Positions 47,210 to 58,090 of a DNA stretch of 64,000 bases are shown here, piece after piece. The DNA is taken from NCBI GenBank assembly GCA_049999765.1, contig JBNGIQ010009580.1:1-64000 (forward strand). Reading direction: 5' to 3'. The DNA comes from Phaeoceros laevis (Eukaryota; Anthocerotophyta; Anthocerotopsida; Notothyladales). The position numbers and the translations under genes are program-made. Every line of letters begins with the position of its first letter. The stretch's first letter is position 1. The notes below the pieces were generated by a model. It made no database searches. It saw only the letters and a list, made by a program, of their open reading frames with translations, and was not told the origin of the DNA.

Positions 47210-50200
47210 TCAAGGTCGACGCACATATTTTTTGCGTTTACTCTCTACGCTTGGGTGCTCTGTACCGAGCTGTCGAACCTCTTCCTCCGAAAGCTCCTTC
47301 ACTCTTTGCTTCTTAATACCATGCGGTGAGATATCTCCTCGTCTACGAGCTCGGAAGTCTATTGCAGCCTGAGAAGGGCTTCCGATCTCTCTCGTAATAC
47401 TTGTCCATGGATCTGAAGGCCCCCTCGGAGAAGCAAGCGGTGTTCTCGAGGAAGGGCGCTCTCTCATTGGAACGTTTGATCCCTGTATTTCAAGCTTCTC
47501 TGGACTATCTCCACAATCTATAAGGTTTTTTCGAGCTCGAGGTGACGGCAAAGAGAGTCTGGGCACACCATGGTCCATGCGTCCTGAGTCTGACAGGTCC
47601 ACGGTCTTCTCTTGCTCACCTGCTTGTGGAACAGGAGGTTGGCTTATGCCAGGATCACAAGCAAACGTGAATTGCTGGTCCTTCTGCAGTAAGCTGTACC
47701 CATAATTCGCTTCTGCGATTGACGGGCCTGTTGCGGTATCCTCATTCCTCAAATCAACTTTAAGCTCCTCGAGTTTCCTCTTCTGTTCCTTGAGAGAAAC
47801 TAGAAACTCAATCAGACAGCCATCCCTTTCCTGCCCATTATCATTCTCCCCTTCCTTTGTAGCTGCAGATGTCAACCGTGCTGCCACACTCTTGGCCAAT
47901 TTCTGTATCTCCTCTTGCCATTCTTTCCATAGCCTTTGCACGTCATTAGAAGCAGAATCTGCTACTTCATCCCAGAACGTCTGCAAAGCACTCTGCACAC
48001 TCGAAATTCCAACATCCGCAGCTTTTCTTGCCATCACATTCTGGCTGAGACCATCAGTAAAGGTCTTATGAAAGGAGGCAGAGGAGCACTGTTTTAGCTG
48101 CTTGAGGAAGTGGGTGACACCTTTGTCGTTTGCTGCATTTAATGCCATCCGCAGTCGTTTGCGCCCTTGATCAAGGCACCGTGCATTCGTTTGTCGAAGC
48201 GTGAGTCTCCACCTCAGCTCCAACTGCGCGTACAGAGATGTGCAAAATCCCAATCCGCCGCTGTCCTGATAACCGAAGACGTATGTCAGATGTTAGGGTC
48301 ACTGTATATCTAGTATAGTGAGTTAACATCTGGGGAAAAAATGACAACCACACTCACCGCCACAATGTCAAAAGCTCCGTCGAGGCGTGCAGTGCTCCCA
48401 TTTCTGATGTTTATGAGCTTTGCAACGGCCCTGTCAATGAACAGTGATGACTGTTGTTCCACAGGTTTCATAAGCATCTCGGCGATGGGTCCGATGTTCT
48501 TAGGCTGAAAACCACGTAAGCACATGGCCTCCAATTGAAGAAGATCATCAACAGCTTTTGATCCCAGCATGGCTATAATCTTTGGCTTAGACGGGAACTG
48601 CCGTTTAACTGCCTCCAGGTCATTGATATCAATACAACTTTTGGTTGCACAATCTTCGAAGATCTTTGTAACAGCCTCTGTGTCCACAGCAGGAGGCTCC
48701 TCCAGAGTTATATTTTCTGGTTTCTTTTTCAGCACATGGCATGACTCGAGCTTTAGAAACTCGGCCACAAGCATGTCAATCTGCCAACCGAGATGATATC
48801 TTGTCAAGAACTGGTCAAAGCAGGGAAAGAACCAATAGTCACCTGGTGCAAGTGTTCGCAACGTACCTTATGACCTGCTGTCAAGTGGTCAGCAACATCC
48901 AATGCTGATTCTATCCCTTTTATCAAATCTTCTCGGATAGGGGGTCGGCGAATCAAATGTATTCTCTGCAGTAATTGTGGGATATTTGTCTTCAAGCACT
49001 TCTGTTTAAGTTCCTCCGGCTCCATATTTAATGGACAGGTAGGCTCATCTGGGGACTCGCAAAAAACTTCATGCACAAGCCTATTCGCAGGACTGAGATG
49101 GTAGGATGAAGCAAGGCATGGAAGGACTGGCAGAACAGAAAACCGGTTAGGGCTGTCAAAAATCCTTTTGACACGCGCTAAAGCAACATCCCTGTCCAAC
49201 TGCTTGGACTTAACTAGGTTACAAGCTTTCCTTCGCAATAGGGTGTTGATAATCGCTGCAAGCTTCCCTCCCTGATCAAAATCAGCAATCCTGTCTTCTG
49301 GACACGAAAAAGCTCGATCATTCCCCTTCTCAGCAATCCCCACAACTATCAGGTCACAGTCTGCATCTTCAGCTAGCAGCATCCTCTCCAGGACTGGGTT
49401 CTCTTCCAGCATTTTCTCAGTGGCCTTGTCAATGACTGCTTTATCAAGAACAAGCATAATCAAGGAAACCAGGCTTATGGCATCACGTGTCTCTTTCTTG
49501 TGAAGGGACCTGGGATCATTTATGCCTGCCAGATGAGCAGGGGCTTAAGTCAGGAACCTAACATGGTTTGCTTATCTGGGAAACAGCAGCTACTTTTTGT
49601 GTAAGCAAAGAGATACTTCACTTACCTGGGACATCCAGCAGCACTACTCCACCTTCGGAGCTAGGTATTGGTGCTTGTATTCGAAGGTCTTCAACTAGAA
49701 CCCCCAGTTTTTCTTTACTGAGTCTTTTATGAATGCCATCCCTAACTGCAAGTCGGTCGAGCATGGACCTGCGAAAGATTGTCCACCTTAGCTTCTTCTG
49801 AATCTCGGACAACAGAGGCAAGCTTTCCTGTATTCTTCAGAGCGAAATGCCCCTCTAATCTGAGAGCCACATGGGTTGCAAACTACGGGGCCAGAGCAGG
49901 TCTAGTATCAGGTATTTCCGGTAATCTAGGTTGGACATATCCTTGCCATATAACCAGCTTGCTGGAGGGTGGTACGAAATAGCCCGCCCTACAGAGGAGG
50001 ACATGAATCGGACCTAAGGGGATGTGCAGAACCTCTGCAAGAAGCCTAATCTCGTTTAATACACTAACTCCCTAGTAACGGCAGAAATTGGCAAACCAAC
50101 TTTGGACTGGTCCAGAACCAACCCTTTGGTCGTTGGGGTTTCGATGACTTCTTCTCTGCCCAAGCCAACAATCTTCCCCAGCTTGTTGATTAGCTCATCT

Positions 50201-51148
50201 ATGAGTGCCTCTTCAGGTCGAGGGATATCAGAGGAATCAGACCATAAATTTGCCATTCTCAGGAGAGACTGCCAAAGCTCCTTCAGTTCAGCCTTCTTTG
50301 CTTCATCTGCTTCACACATTTCGCCTTCTGGTTCCTGCAGTAGGTGTCTCAGTTCCCTGCATTGTTTGCGGAGTTTCCTACTGCTGACCCATCTGATGCG
50401 CCCCACTCAATTGCTGTGACTTTCGTTGTTCCACCATCGCCCATTCTTCCACTTAAAAGCAGAAATGGATGCTGATCACACTGAGGCAGATGCGTGCTGA
50501 GATAGGCTTCTCTGTCCTGCGCACAGCAGAGTCCTAGCGACCCAGCAAGTGCCACTCTCTCCATCTTCATTTGCATCTCTCCAATTGGTTGATAGCGATG
50601 GTTAGCAGGATCACTACCCCGCAGGACTTCGCCAGCAGGCTCATCCGAAGGACAAGATGATTCCTTCTTGCGCGTCTGCTGCACCTTGCTGTAAGCCTTT
50701 GCTGTCTCTCGCAGAACAGCTCTGCAGGAATCTTTGTCCACACTACTATCGTAACGCTCTCCGGTGACGCATGTCAACTTCAGAAGATTGTTCTGCAAAG
50801 ACCGAACAGGGTTGAGTTTGATGCATGCCTCCAAAGACCAGCGCAAGTCCTGAATGACTGAGAATAGGCTAATTGCGTTGAGACGCAGTTGTCACGGACC
50901 AGGAGAGTGGATTTCCCGCATCCTGTTGGACCTAATACAGCTACAAACTGGCTCTCGCAAGGCCAGATTGATGCGAGGAGATCAGTGACTGTCCGGTAAT
51001 TCAGCTCGAGTGCCTCAAAGTCTGGCGCGTCCAAGCCCGGAACAGCCTGCTTTCGCGACTCATAGTACTTCCCAAAAATCAGCACCATGTCTTGCAAAAT
51101 CTTCACAGCAGCGTCCGTATGCTGGAGCATCCTGCTGGAACACTCCAT
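47210..51148 (-). CDS. Large P-loop GTPase resembling nuclear GTPase SLIP-GC (dynamin-like)
   Basis: Six main exons on the minus strand: 50900-51148, about 50065-50792, 49626-49827, 48867-49525, 48358-48780 and 47210-48265; roughly 1,090 residues. G1/Walker A is LGPTGCGKSTLLNNLL. A switch-like SGRMGDGGTTKVTAIE and G3 VVLLDVPG follow, then SLHKKETRDAISLVSLIMLV, the SLIP-GC pattern of a dynamin-like domain. The usual G4 T/NKxD is not clear (VVGIAEKGNDR). The second half is helical and charged, with a basic tail (RARRR, KRKKYVRRP) suggesting nuclear location. In exon 2 the frame breaks at the G4 run 50401-50404. Either one base is missing, or a 50-bp GTGGGG...ATGCAG intron is removed, which also restores the frame. 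Function in algae is unknown. Confidence 0.6.
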
Positions 51149-52016
51149 CTCTGCCAGCTACCTTGCGGACACCAAGGACACCGAACAATCACTGAGCTGT
51201 TGCTGTCAGAACCTATCAAATTGTAGGAAGAAACTTGGCAGGCAAAACAACCAGAGAACGCGCAAGGAAATCCCAGCTCCTGCTGGTACTCCTTTCATCT
51301 TCTTGATTTGACATGCACAAAGCAATAACAGTTTTGACATCAGTTCCGGACGCATCCGGAGCCGACGTTTGAAACACCACACGACTTGCAGCATCCTACC
51401 AGATACACGAAAGAAGTTGACCGAGAGATCGACAACCTCACCTTCCACCAAGTGGCGGTCTTCGTATCCAGGCCACGGCAGCCGAAACGAGTTCCTCTTT
51501 AAATACTGCACGCGCCAATCCGGGCTGCCACTACGACCGAGGCTTGTTGCCTCCGGGCCATTAGGGGTTCGTAGATCTCACGTCCAGTCACATCGAAAAT
51601 CAAAATTCACGCGCCAAGACTAGCCGTTGAAATTAATTTATGCTTATCCGGTTTTTGGGAACGGACTCTAGTCACCTGCACCCACTTTGAAATGCAGGTC
51701 GAGAAATGCTTGAACATCTTCTGCGTCTGGAGGGTCAGTGAGTCAGAGTCAGTCAGACTGACAGGCGCTGGTCATAACCAACAACCAGCAAAGATGATGA
51801 ATGAGAAACAGCAACCTGGATGGAACAAACCACACAAAAGTGGTGCCACTGAAGTGGTCAAGAACCACCTTATACTGGATGGATGTAGGTAGGGTCACGC
51901 AGATCTAGTGGCAGCCTGGCAGGTTAGGTAGGTCAGTCCACATTCAGGTCATAATATTCCTATTTCAGTAGTAGTAACTAGAGTATGATGCTTAGGTTAA
52001 ATGGCACCCCAAGAGC
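51149..52016. other. Intergenic stretch between the GTPase start and the RFC 3' end
   Basis: No gene recognised. Contains the GTPase promoter, read leftward, and the RFC 3' UTR, so it is same-strand spacing. Short open frames of 60-100 codons lack family likeness. Confidence 0.45.
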
Positions 52017-54357
52017 CTATTGCCCATAAGAATTAGAGCTTGGAACTTGGCTCAAGTTGCACAGCACCCGCATTGTGTTGCTTGTCACATCCAGCAGCTG
52101 AAGATACTCGTCGGCACCATCATTCAGGTTCTGCAAACCAGAAGTTGCGAGGTCTAATACATGATCAGGACAATCCAAGTTCCATCAGCTAGTTAGGCAA
52201 CGAGCCAGCATACCTTGTCAGCCTCGGCTAGCCTCTCACAGATCCTCGCTTTTTGGTAGTCTGAAATCGCATCTCGGGGTGCCAAGACTATTGCATCGTA
52301 CAACTGCAGGTCACAAACCATCTACTGAGCACAAACGCAACCGAAGAAACCTACAGCCGTCGTCTGATGGTTTATCATGAAGCAGACGAATAAACAGCAG
52401 AGAACTGCACTTAGTGGCTGCGTACCTGAGAAAATACTCTAGACGAAGCGTGTCCATCAGCTATGATATTGGTGACGACTTTTTGTGCCTGATCAAACTC
52501 ACCATTCCGACAAACTTTCAATAGTTCTGAAATCACATGATCTGGAACAACCTGCAGGCAAAGCCAGTGGCTGGTCAAAGTAAATAATAGAGGACACTAG
52601 CACGGGGCATTTAGACATGGCAGCATATCCTTACAGCAGATACGCTGGTTATTTTGTCGCGTGATATCGAAGATCCATACAAGCGAGCAGCACTCTGCGC
52701 CAAAGCAAAGGCAGCAAGATATCAACTCCAACCATCATTGATTCATGCAAAGCTGAAACATGGCACCTTTGATAAGACTAACTGGAAATAAAAACAGCAA
52801 AACACAGATTCTGTATCAGGTGTCTGCATTTCCAAGCTGTCAAAACTAAAGGGAATACTGGAGTACTCATTATAGAACCTGAAGACATGTGATGGCTCGT
52901 CGGAGGTCACCGTCTGACACACGCTTGAGTGTAGCCAAACCCTGCGATTTGTTCAAAGCAGGGCAAGTTTGTCATTCCCATTCATCTCCTAATCATGCTG
53001 ATCTGCATAGTAAATACGAAAATGAAGAGAAAAAAGATGAGTCGGCAGAAGTCTAACCTCGTCATCCAGGTTAAGACCTTCCTCTTGGCAGATGTATTTG
53101 ATTCGATTATTCATGGTATCTTCAACTAGCGGCTTAAACCGAAATTTTGCACACCTTGATGCCAATGGGTCTATGATTCTACAGAGTAACATACATTAAT
53201 AGGTAACCAAACATACAGCTGTCTAAGACATTGTATCAATTACGGGTGACAGAAATGTTTGAAGGATAACCAACCTGCTCACATAGTTACAGATAAAGAT
53301 AAACCGCGTGACCCTGTAATGCACCTCCATGGTCCGTCTCAACGCATTCTGCTTACATCAACATGGAGTCAAGGCAAATAAAGTTCAAGTTCAGTACTCA
53401 GCTTCTGAGTTAGATCAGTTCAAGGGATCTGAGAAGCCTGTCACCTGGGCATCCTCAGTCATGGAATCTGCCTCGTCAAGGATAATCAGCTTAAAACCTG
53501 GAGAGGGATGGCCACTGCACCAGAGTGTTGAGAGCAAGCCATTGGGAACATGCTCGCGAACAAGCTCAAGACAGTGCAGGCAGCATTATGGTTCAGTTGG
53601 GAAAAAAACCCGAAAGAGCCTAACCTCACACCTTGCCCAACAGCAACACCTGCAAAATCTTTTATTTTTGTCCGAACCACATTGATTCCACGCTCATCAC
53701 TGGCATTCAACTCCAACACCCTAGACTTGTACAGCTCTGGCCTATGATCAGCGGGAAGACACCCTTGTAAGCATACCATGTCAGAATGCAGCACAGACTA
53801 GAGCAGTGCCAGTACTTCAAGATTTTAAGCGAAGTTAGAAGATTACCCGAACAGTTGATGGGCTAATGCAAGTGCAGTTGTGGTTTTTCCAGTGCCAGGA
53901 GGCCCATAGAAAAGCATGTGCGGTAGCTGCAAAAGTACTTATGTCAGCAGGACGCTACTCCGCTCAGATAAGTGCGTCTCGTACACCAACCACAATCGTC
54001 CTGACTAGAAGAGCACTACGAGGGTAGAAGACAAAGTTTAGCAGGAGATCTCACATTCCCAGTTTCCAAAGAATTCGTAAGCACGCGGACAACTTCTTCC
54101 TGATGAGCCACATCTGTAACCTTCTTCGGCCGACTGGCACGGAAAAATAACCACGTCGTTGTTCAAAGTGCAGCTAACATTGGAAATATGGTGGAACTCA
54201 CAAAAGTCTGTCAGACTTCAAAGCTAGCCAGGTCCATTAGTTGCATCCAGGCAGACAGATCCTTCGCTCGCTACATTCTGTCAAAGATCTCAGCCGCTTC
54301 TCAGAAAACTTACTACTTCTCCACCCACTGCTGTGAGCTGCGGGCCGTGGGCGCCAT
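52017..54357 (-). CDS. RFC4: Replication factor C small subunit (RFC4-like clamp loader ATPase)
   Basis: Twelve exons on the minus strand: 54314-54357, 54055-54133, 53847-53926, 53632-53741, 53445-53497, 53275-53348, 53058-53178, 52879-52941, 52635-52694, 52426-52551, 52214-52303 and 52017-52130; 337 residues, the usual size. RFC loads PCNA on primed DNA in the nucleus. RFC boxes in order: [16 protein letters not shown], Walker [30 protein letters not shown], Walker [31 protein letters not shown] with the SRC arginine finger, and [11 protein letters not shown]. Exon 1 codes for only 15 residues and is split inside the Tyr codon of [19 protein letters not shown] and [13 protein letters not shown] fit plant RFC4, but another small subunit is not excluded. 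Confidence 0.92.
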
Positions 54358-54573
54358 TCTCCTGGCTTCAACAACTAACTACGTCTTCGCGACAGCACGA
54401 TTCACACTCGAGCTTTTCCCGCCAATTGGTGTACTAGGGCAAAGTGTTCCGTGGAAAATTGTACTGCTCTTGTCGTCGTTCATCGGAAACATCACTTTTC
54501 ACTTCCACCATCAGGCAGAGCGGCTGGTCATGTCAGGTGTATTTGGATCGTGAGTAGCACCTTTCTCCAGGAT
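54358..54573. promoter_or_regulatory. Compact shared upstream region of RFC (-) and uS12m (+)
   Basis: Only 216 bases lie between the divergent start codons. No named motif was recognised within it. Confidence 0.5.
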
Positions 54574-55592
54574 ATGTGCTCCCGCAGGGCGCTAGGAGTG
54601 GCGCTCTGGCGAAAGGCATTCAGGAGTACCTCCAGCTCACAGCCCCGTTCTCTCACCCCAGCCTTCAGCAATGCTAGAATCTCGCTAGTGGATGACCCTA
54701 ACTCCCATCCCGCGCTCTCATCCTTTGGTCAGCGATCTGCAACAGCGGACTTCAGCTCCGTCGCGGAAGTATGTTATGGCTTTGCCTTTGCAGCATTTCT
54801 GTTGTTCTTCAATGGCGTGCAATCAATGTGGCGTATGGCACAATGTCCAGGCCCATTGTTGTAGCGTTTTAGCGAAGTATGTTTCTGCTTGTCACGCGGC
54901 TTGTGCTATGCGCGAAAACTTGATTCTCGTTTGGTCAATTGTCAGGGTAGGCCTGTTGTAGGAGAGAACTCATGGACTCAAGGCAAATACAGGTTTGTGT
55001 TTGCTCAGCCCCAAAGTAAGTGACAATGTGGTAGCAGCCAGATGTGTAGTTGCTGATACCTGGAACTCGTCTGTGCAGATCTGGTGGCCTGATGCTGCCA
55101 ATATGCTGGGGAGCTGGACTAAGGGGTTTAGGGTTCAGGGAGCTTGGGCACATTAGTCAGCCAATTGCTGTTTGTCAGGTGGTATGTCAAGGTGTAGTGT
55201 CTTCGACGCGAACCATGGTGACACTAAACCAGCTGGTAAGGCATGGTAGAAAGCGGAAACAGAGGAGCCAACGTACACGAGCTTTGGCTAAATGTCCTCA
55301 AAGGCGGGGAGTATGTGTTCGTGTTACAACAAGGTCACCGAAGAAGCCCAACTCAGCAATTCGCAAAGTTGCTAAGGTACGATTGACGAATCGGAACGAG
55401 GTGATTGCCTACATTCCTGGTGAAGGGCACAATCTGCAAGAACATTCAGTGGTCTTAGTCAGAGGAGGCAGGGTAAAGGATTTGCCCGGTGTGAAGTACC
55501 ATTGCATCCGAGGAGCGAAGGATTTGCAGGGTGTAGCAGCCCGACGTCAAGGCAGATCAAAGTATGGCACCAAGAAGCCAAAGAAAACTTGA
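54574..55592 (+). CDS. RPS12: Mitochondrial ribosomal protein uS12, nuclear gene
   Basis: Two exons, 54574-54768 and 55179-55592, 202 residues. Exon 1 encodes an Arg/Ser-rich presequence ([20 protein letters not shown]) typical of mitochondrial import. Exon 2 encodes the mature protein from [13 protein letters not shown]. It has the decoding-centre loop [19 protein letters not shown] and the [19 protein letters not shown] and [17 protein letters not shown] blocks. The [10 protein letters not shown] wording matches plant mitochondrial S12, not plastid S12. An alternative in-frame start at 55092 needs no splicing but gives a poorer presequence. The 410-bp intron holds a telo-box-like GTTTAGGGTT at 55126-55135. 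Confidence 0.87.
55126..55135 (-). promoter_or_regulatory. Telo-box-like motif inside the uS12m intron
   Basis: GTTTAGGGTT, reverse complement AACCCTAAAC, matches the telo-box core common near plant ribosomal-protein and translation genes. It lies in the intron of uS12m, or just upstream of coding if an alternative transcript starts there. Confidence 0.4.
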
Positions 55593-55931
55593 GTTTTGTG
55601 TCAATTGGCTCCAAATATAGAAGAATTCGTTTGACAGGAATTAGACCTCGGGCTTGGAAAACTTGTGCGCATGATGGCACAAAGATACGCGAGTCCTGTC
55701 AGTTTCTCTGATTGGGCAACCTGCCCAAACGGGGCTGCTGAACATGTTAAGTAGACTTGCCAGCGAGTGTACAAAGCGCCTCTGGAAACCATACAGATTG
55801 TTGGGATCCAACCTTCCCATGGACAACAGGACATCCTCCATTCTCGAAAACTTTCATGTCACTGCCGTCCCACCGGTATTTCCAGCGCACGACTGTTTTC
55901 CAGCAGTTTTCCTGAAGGACGTGAGCCCGAG
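55593..55931. other. Spacer between uS12m and DPH7
   Basis: 339 bases on the same strand as both genes. The frame is open from 55767 into DPH7, but the upstream residues do not look like the family, so I treat it as 3' UTR plus promoter and leader. Confidence 0.5.
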
Positions 55932-57140
55932 ATGGCAACGCTGTGTAAGGTGCTCTTGGAGAGGCACGCCGATGCTGTAGAGTTTTGCCCTCAGCAGGCG
56001 TCTGCGGATGTTTTGGCTGCCGCCTCCTACACGCTGGTGGAGGAGCCCGTACCGTCCCGCCTTGGGGGTTTGCATTTATTTGCCGTGGAGCCCGGGCAAG
56101 AAGGGAGCCTGCACCTCCACCAGTTCTACCATCGTCAGACATCCGGCATATTCGACATAAAGTGGAGTCCTACCAGCAGCCTTCCTTGGCTTGCTCAGGC
56201 CAGTGCAGATGGCAGCGTCGCTACCTACGCTCTCAGGAGTCAAGACAACAGCTGTGACGAAATTCAGGCCGTGAAAGTCAGTAGCTCTATGTGTTTGTCT
56301 GTGGATTGGGCAACACGTAGTGAACTACCTCTTGTGGCGGTCAGCCTTGCGGACGGATCTCTCTCGCTCGTTGATTTAGCAGTGGCTTCCGCGACAAGCA
56401 GCTGGCAAGCTCATGATTTCGAGGCCTGGGTCTGTTCCTTTGATACATGGAAGCCTGACATCCTGTACAGCGGTGGGGACGACTGTCAGTTTCGTGCGTG
56501 GGACACAAGGGGCTCCCTTGTTTTTAGAGACAAGGCATCACATAGAATGGGTGTCTGCTGCATTCAGAGCAGTCCGCACAAGGAAAATGTTGTAGTCACA
56601 GGGAGTTACGATGAGATGTTGCGGATTTGGGACTTGCGGATGATGCAGACGCCGTTACTCAAAGCTGATACAAATTTAGGCGGAGGAGTGTGGAGAGTCA
56701 AGTGGCATCCAAATGCAGACAACCTGCTGTTGGCAGCCTGCATGCACAACGGCTTTGCCATTGTTGCCATCAAGGGAGCAGGAACTAGCCTTGAGATTGT
56801 GCAAGACTACAAAGAACATCAGTCTTTGGCTTATGGGGCAGATTGGTTCAAAGGCCAGGTGAAGGACCTTTTCCCTCTAAATCACGCAGCCCAGGCTGGC
56901 TCCAAGGCTGCTTTAGCAGATGAAGAGCTACGGGACATATCCTCATGCAAAACTTCGGAGTCATGCAGTGCTGTTAAAGATGTCAACTCCGTGTACGGAA
57001 ACAACTTTGTCAGGGATACAAAAGCACCGCATGAGGTAGCTGCAGCTAGGAGAGAAGCTTTGATATGTACGTGCTCCTTTTATGACAACGCGTTGCACCT
57101 TTGGGCTCCTACAACTGGGCTTTTTCTTCAGTCCCGGTAA
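55932..57140 (+). CDS. DPH7: Diphthine methyltransferase DPH7 (WD-repeat protein, WDR85)
   Basis: Intronless, 402 residues starting at MATLCKVLLERHADAVEFCP. DPH7 demethylates methylated diphthine on elongation factor 2, a late step of diphthamide synthesis in the cytosol. The whole protein is a WD propeller: SGIFDIKWSP, the W-D type repeats SGGDDCQFRAWDTR and TGSYDEMLRIWDLR, GGGVWRVKWHP, and near the C-terminus CSFYDNALHLWAP. The E-H-x-S-x-A-Y-G-x-D-W segment (EHQSLAYGADWF) is characteristic of DPH7. Nothing is broken. Confidence 0.9.
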   Translation: MATLCKVLLERHADAVEFCPQQASADVLAAASYTLVEEPVPSRLGGLHLFAVEPGQEGSLHLHQFYHRQTSGIFDIKWSPTSSLPWLAQASADGSVATYALRSQDNSCDEIQAVKVSSSMCLSVDWATRSELPLVAVSLADGSLSLVDLAVASATSSWQAHDFEAWVCSFDTWKPDILYSGGDDCQFRAWDTRGSLVFRDKASHRMGVCCIQSSPHKENVVVTGSYDEMLRIWDLRMMQTPLLKADTNLGGGVWRVKWHPNADNLLLAACMHNGFAIVAIKGAGTSLEIVQDYKEHQSLAYGADWFKGQVKDLFPLNHAAQAGSKAALADEELRDISSCKTSESCSAVKDVNSVYGNNFVRDTKAPHEVAAARREALICTCSFYDNALHLWAPTTGLFLQSR

Positions 57141-58090
57141 CAACTCAAGTAGGCGGAGCCTTTCCGTGGGTTACACTTCGACAACTGCAGGCGCAGTTCG
57201 GGTCATGTCAGGCAACACAACTTTGGAGCTATTGAACAACTGAGCAACCTGCACGCAACCTTGTTTCACATTTTGTTGAAGAAAGTTTAACAGGTGGGAA
57301 GGCCGAGGCTCCGCACCAGGAGCAATGGAAGGAATGTGCTTTGGCAGGTTGGAAGGGCTGATAACTTTTGCCTGGAGAGGATCGATTGCATGGAATGCTC
57401 TACTGACGTGTGAGCCCCCTGTGGCTCTCAGAACATAGTCCTCTATCTCAGTCTCCAGTTCTGCTGACTCCTACTGGACTTGGTATTTGACAAATTTTGA
57501 CTTGCTACCATACTTGGAGTTACAGGTTCGACTTCACCAAACTAAGTCTTTGCTCTGGGATCGAGCAACACATGTCCAGATCAGGAGGCGGGCCTATGTT
57601 TCAGATGCAGTCGTTGGAAGGCAGCCTCGTCTTCTGCCGTATGAATGTTTGGTGCAAGTGCACTTGCGATGCAGTGAAACAGCTTAGCTTGGAATGCAAT
57701 GGTCAAGTGGCGTACTGCTGGACAACTGTGGTGTTCACTGTTCACCCACAGCATATGGAACTAGCCCGTGGTGCTCAAATAGTGAACAAGGTTTGTCCTT
57801 GCTATGTGACAGCGAGCTGCATGTCACACATGTTTGTTTGATCTTCAAAGTTTGATATAACTGCACCCAACGTGTGATGATCCTCATACAGGTTGGCCAC
57901 AGGCTGCAAGAACGGAATAGAGTAAAGGTCTGACATTGCATTATAGCTAACACTACTCTATGTCCTCATGCGTCCGAACGGGACTTTTGCACTAAAAATG
58001 CACTTCTGATTTACAGAAATCAGGTGAAACTTCCAACTCGTTTGGTGACAGACACATTTTCAGGTGAAGACCCCTGACAGACCAAAGAGA
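57141..58090. other. Convergent intergenic stretch between DPH7 and uL15m
   Basis: 950 bases with no gene I recognise. A plus-strand frame of 114 codons at 57497-57841 is Cys-rich and unlike any family known to me. It is probably chance within 3' UTR and spacer. Confidence 0.45.

Noticed and set aside
55092-55178. Single-exon uS12m starting at 55092
   Set aside because: Possible, but the upstream exon at 54574 gives a much better import peptide and joins in phase at a good GTATGT donor; kept only as an alternative.
57497-57841. Cys-rich 114-codon frame between DPH7 and uL15m
   Set aside because: Sits in a convergent 3' spacer, has no signal peptide pattern or family match; probably chance.
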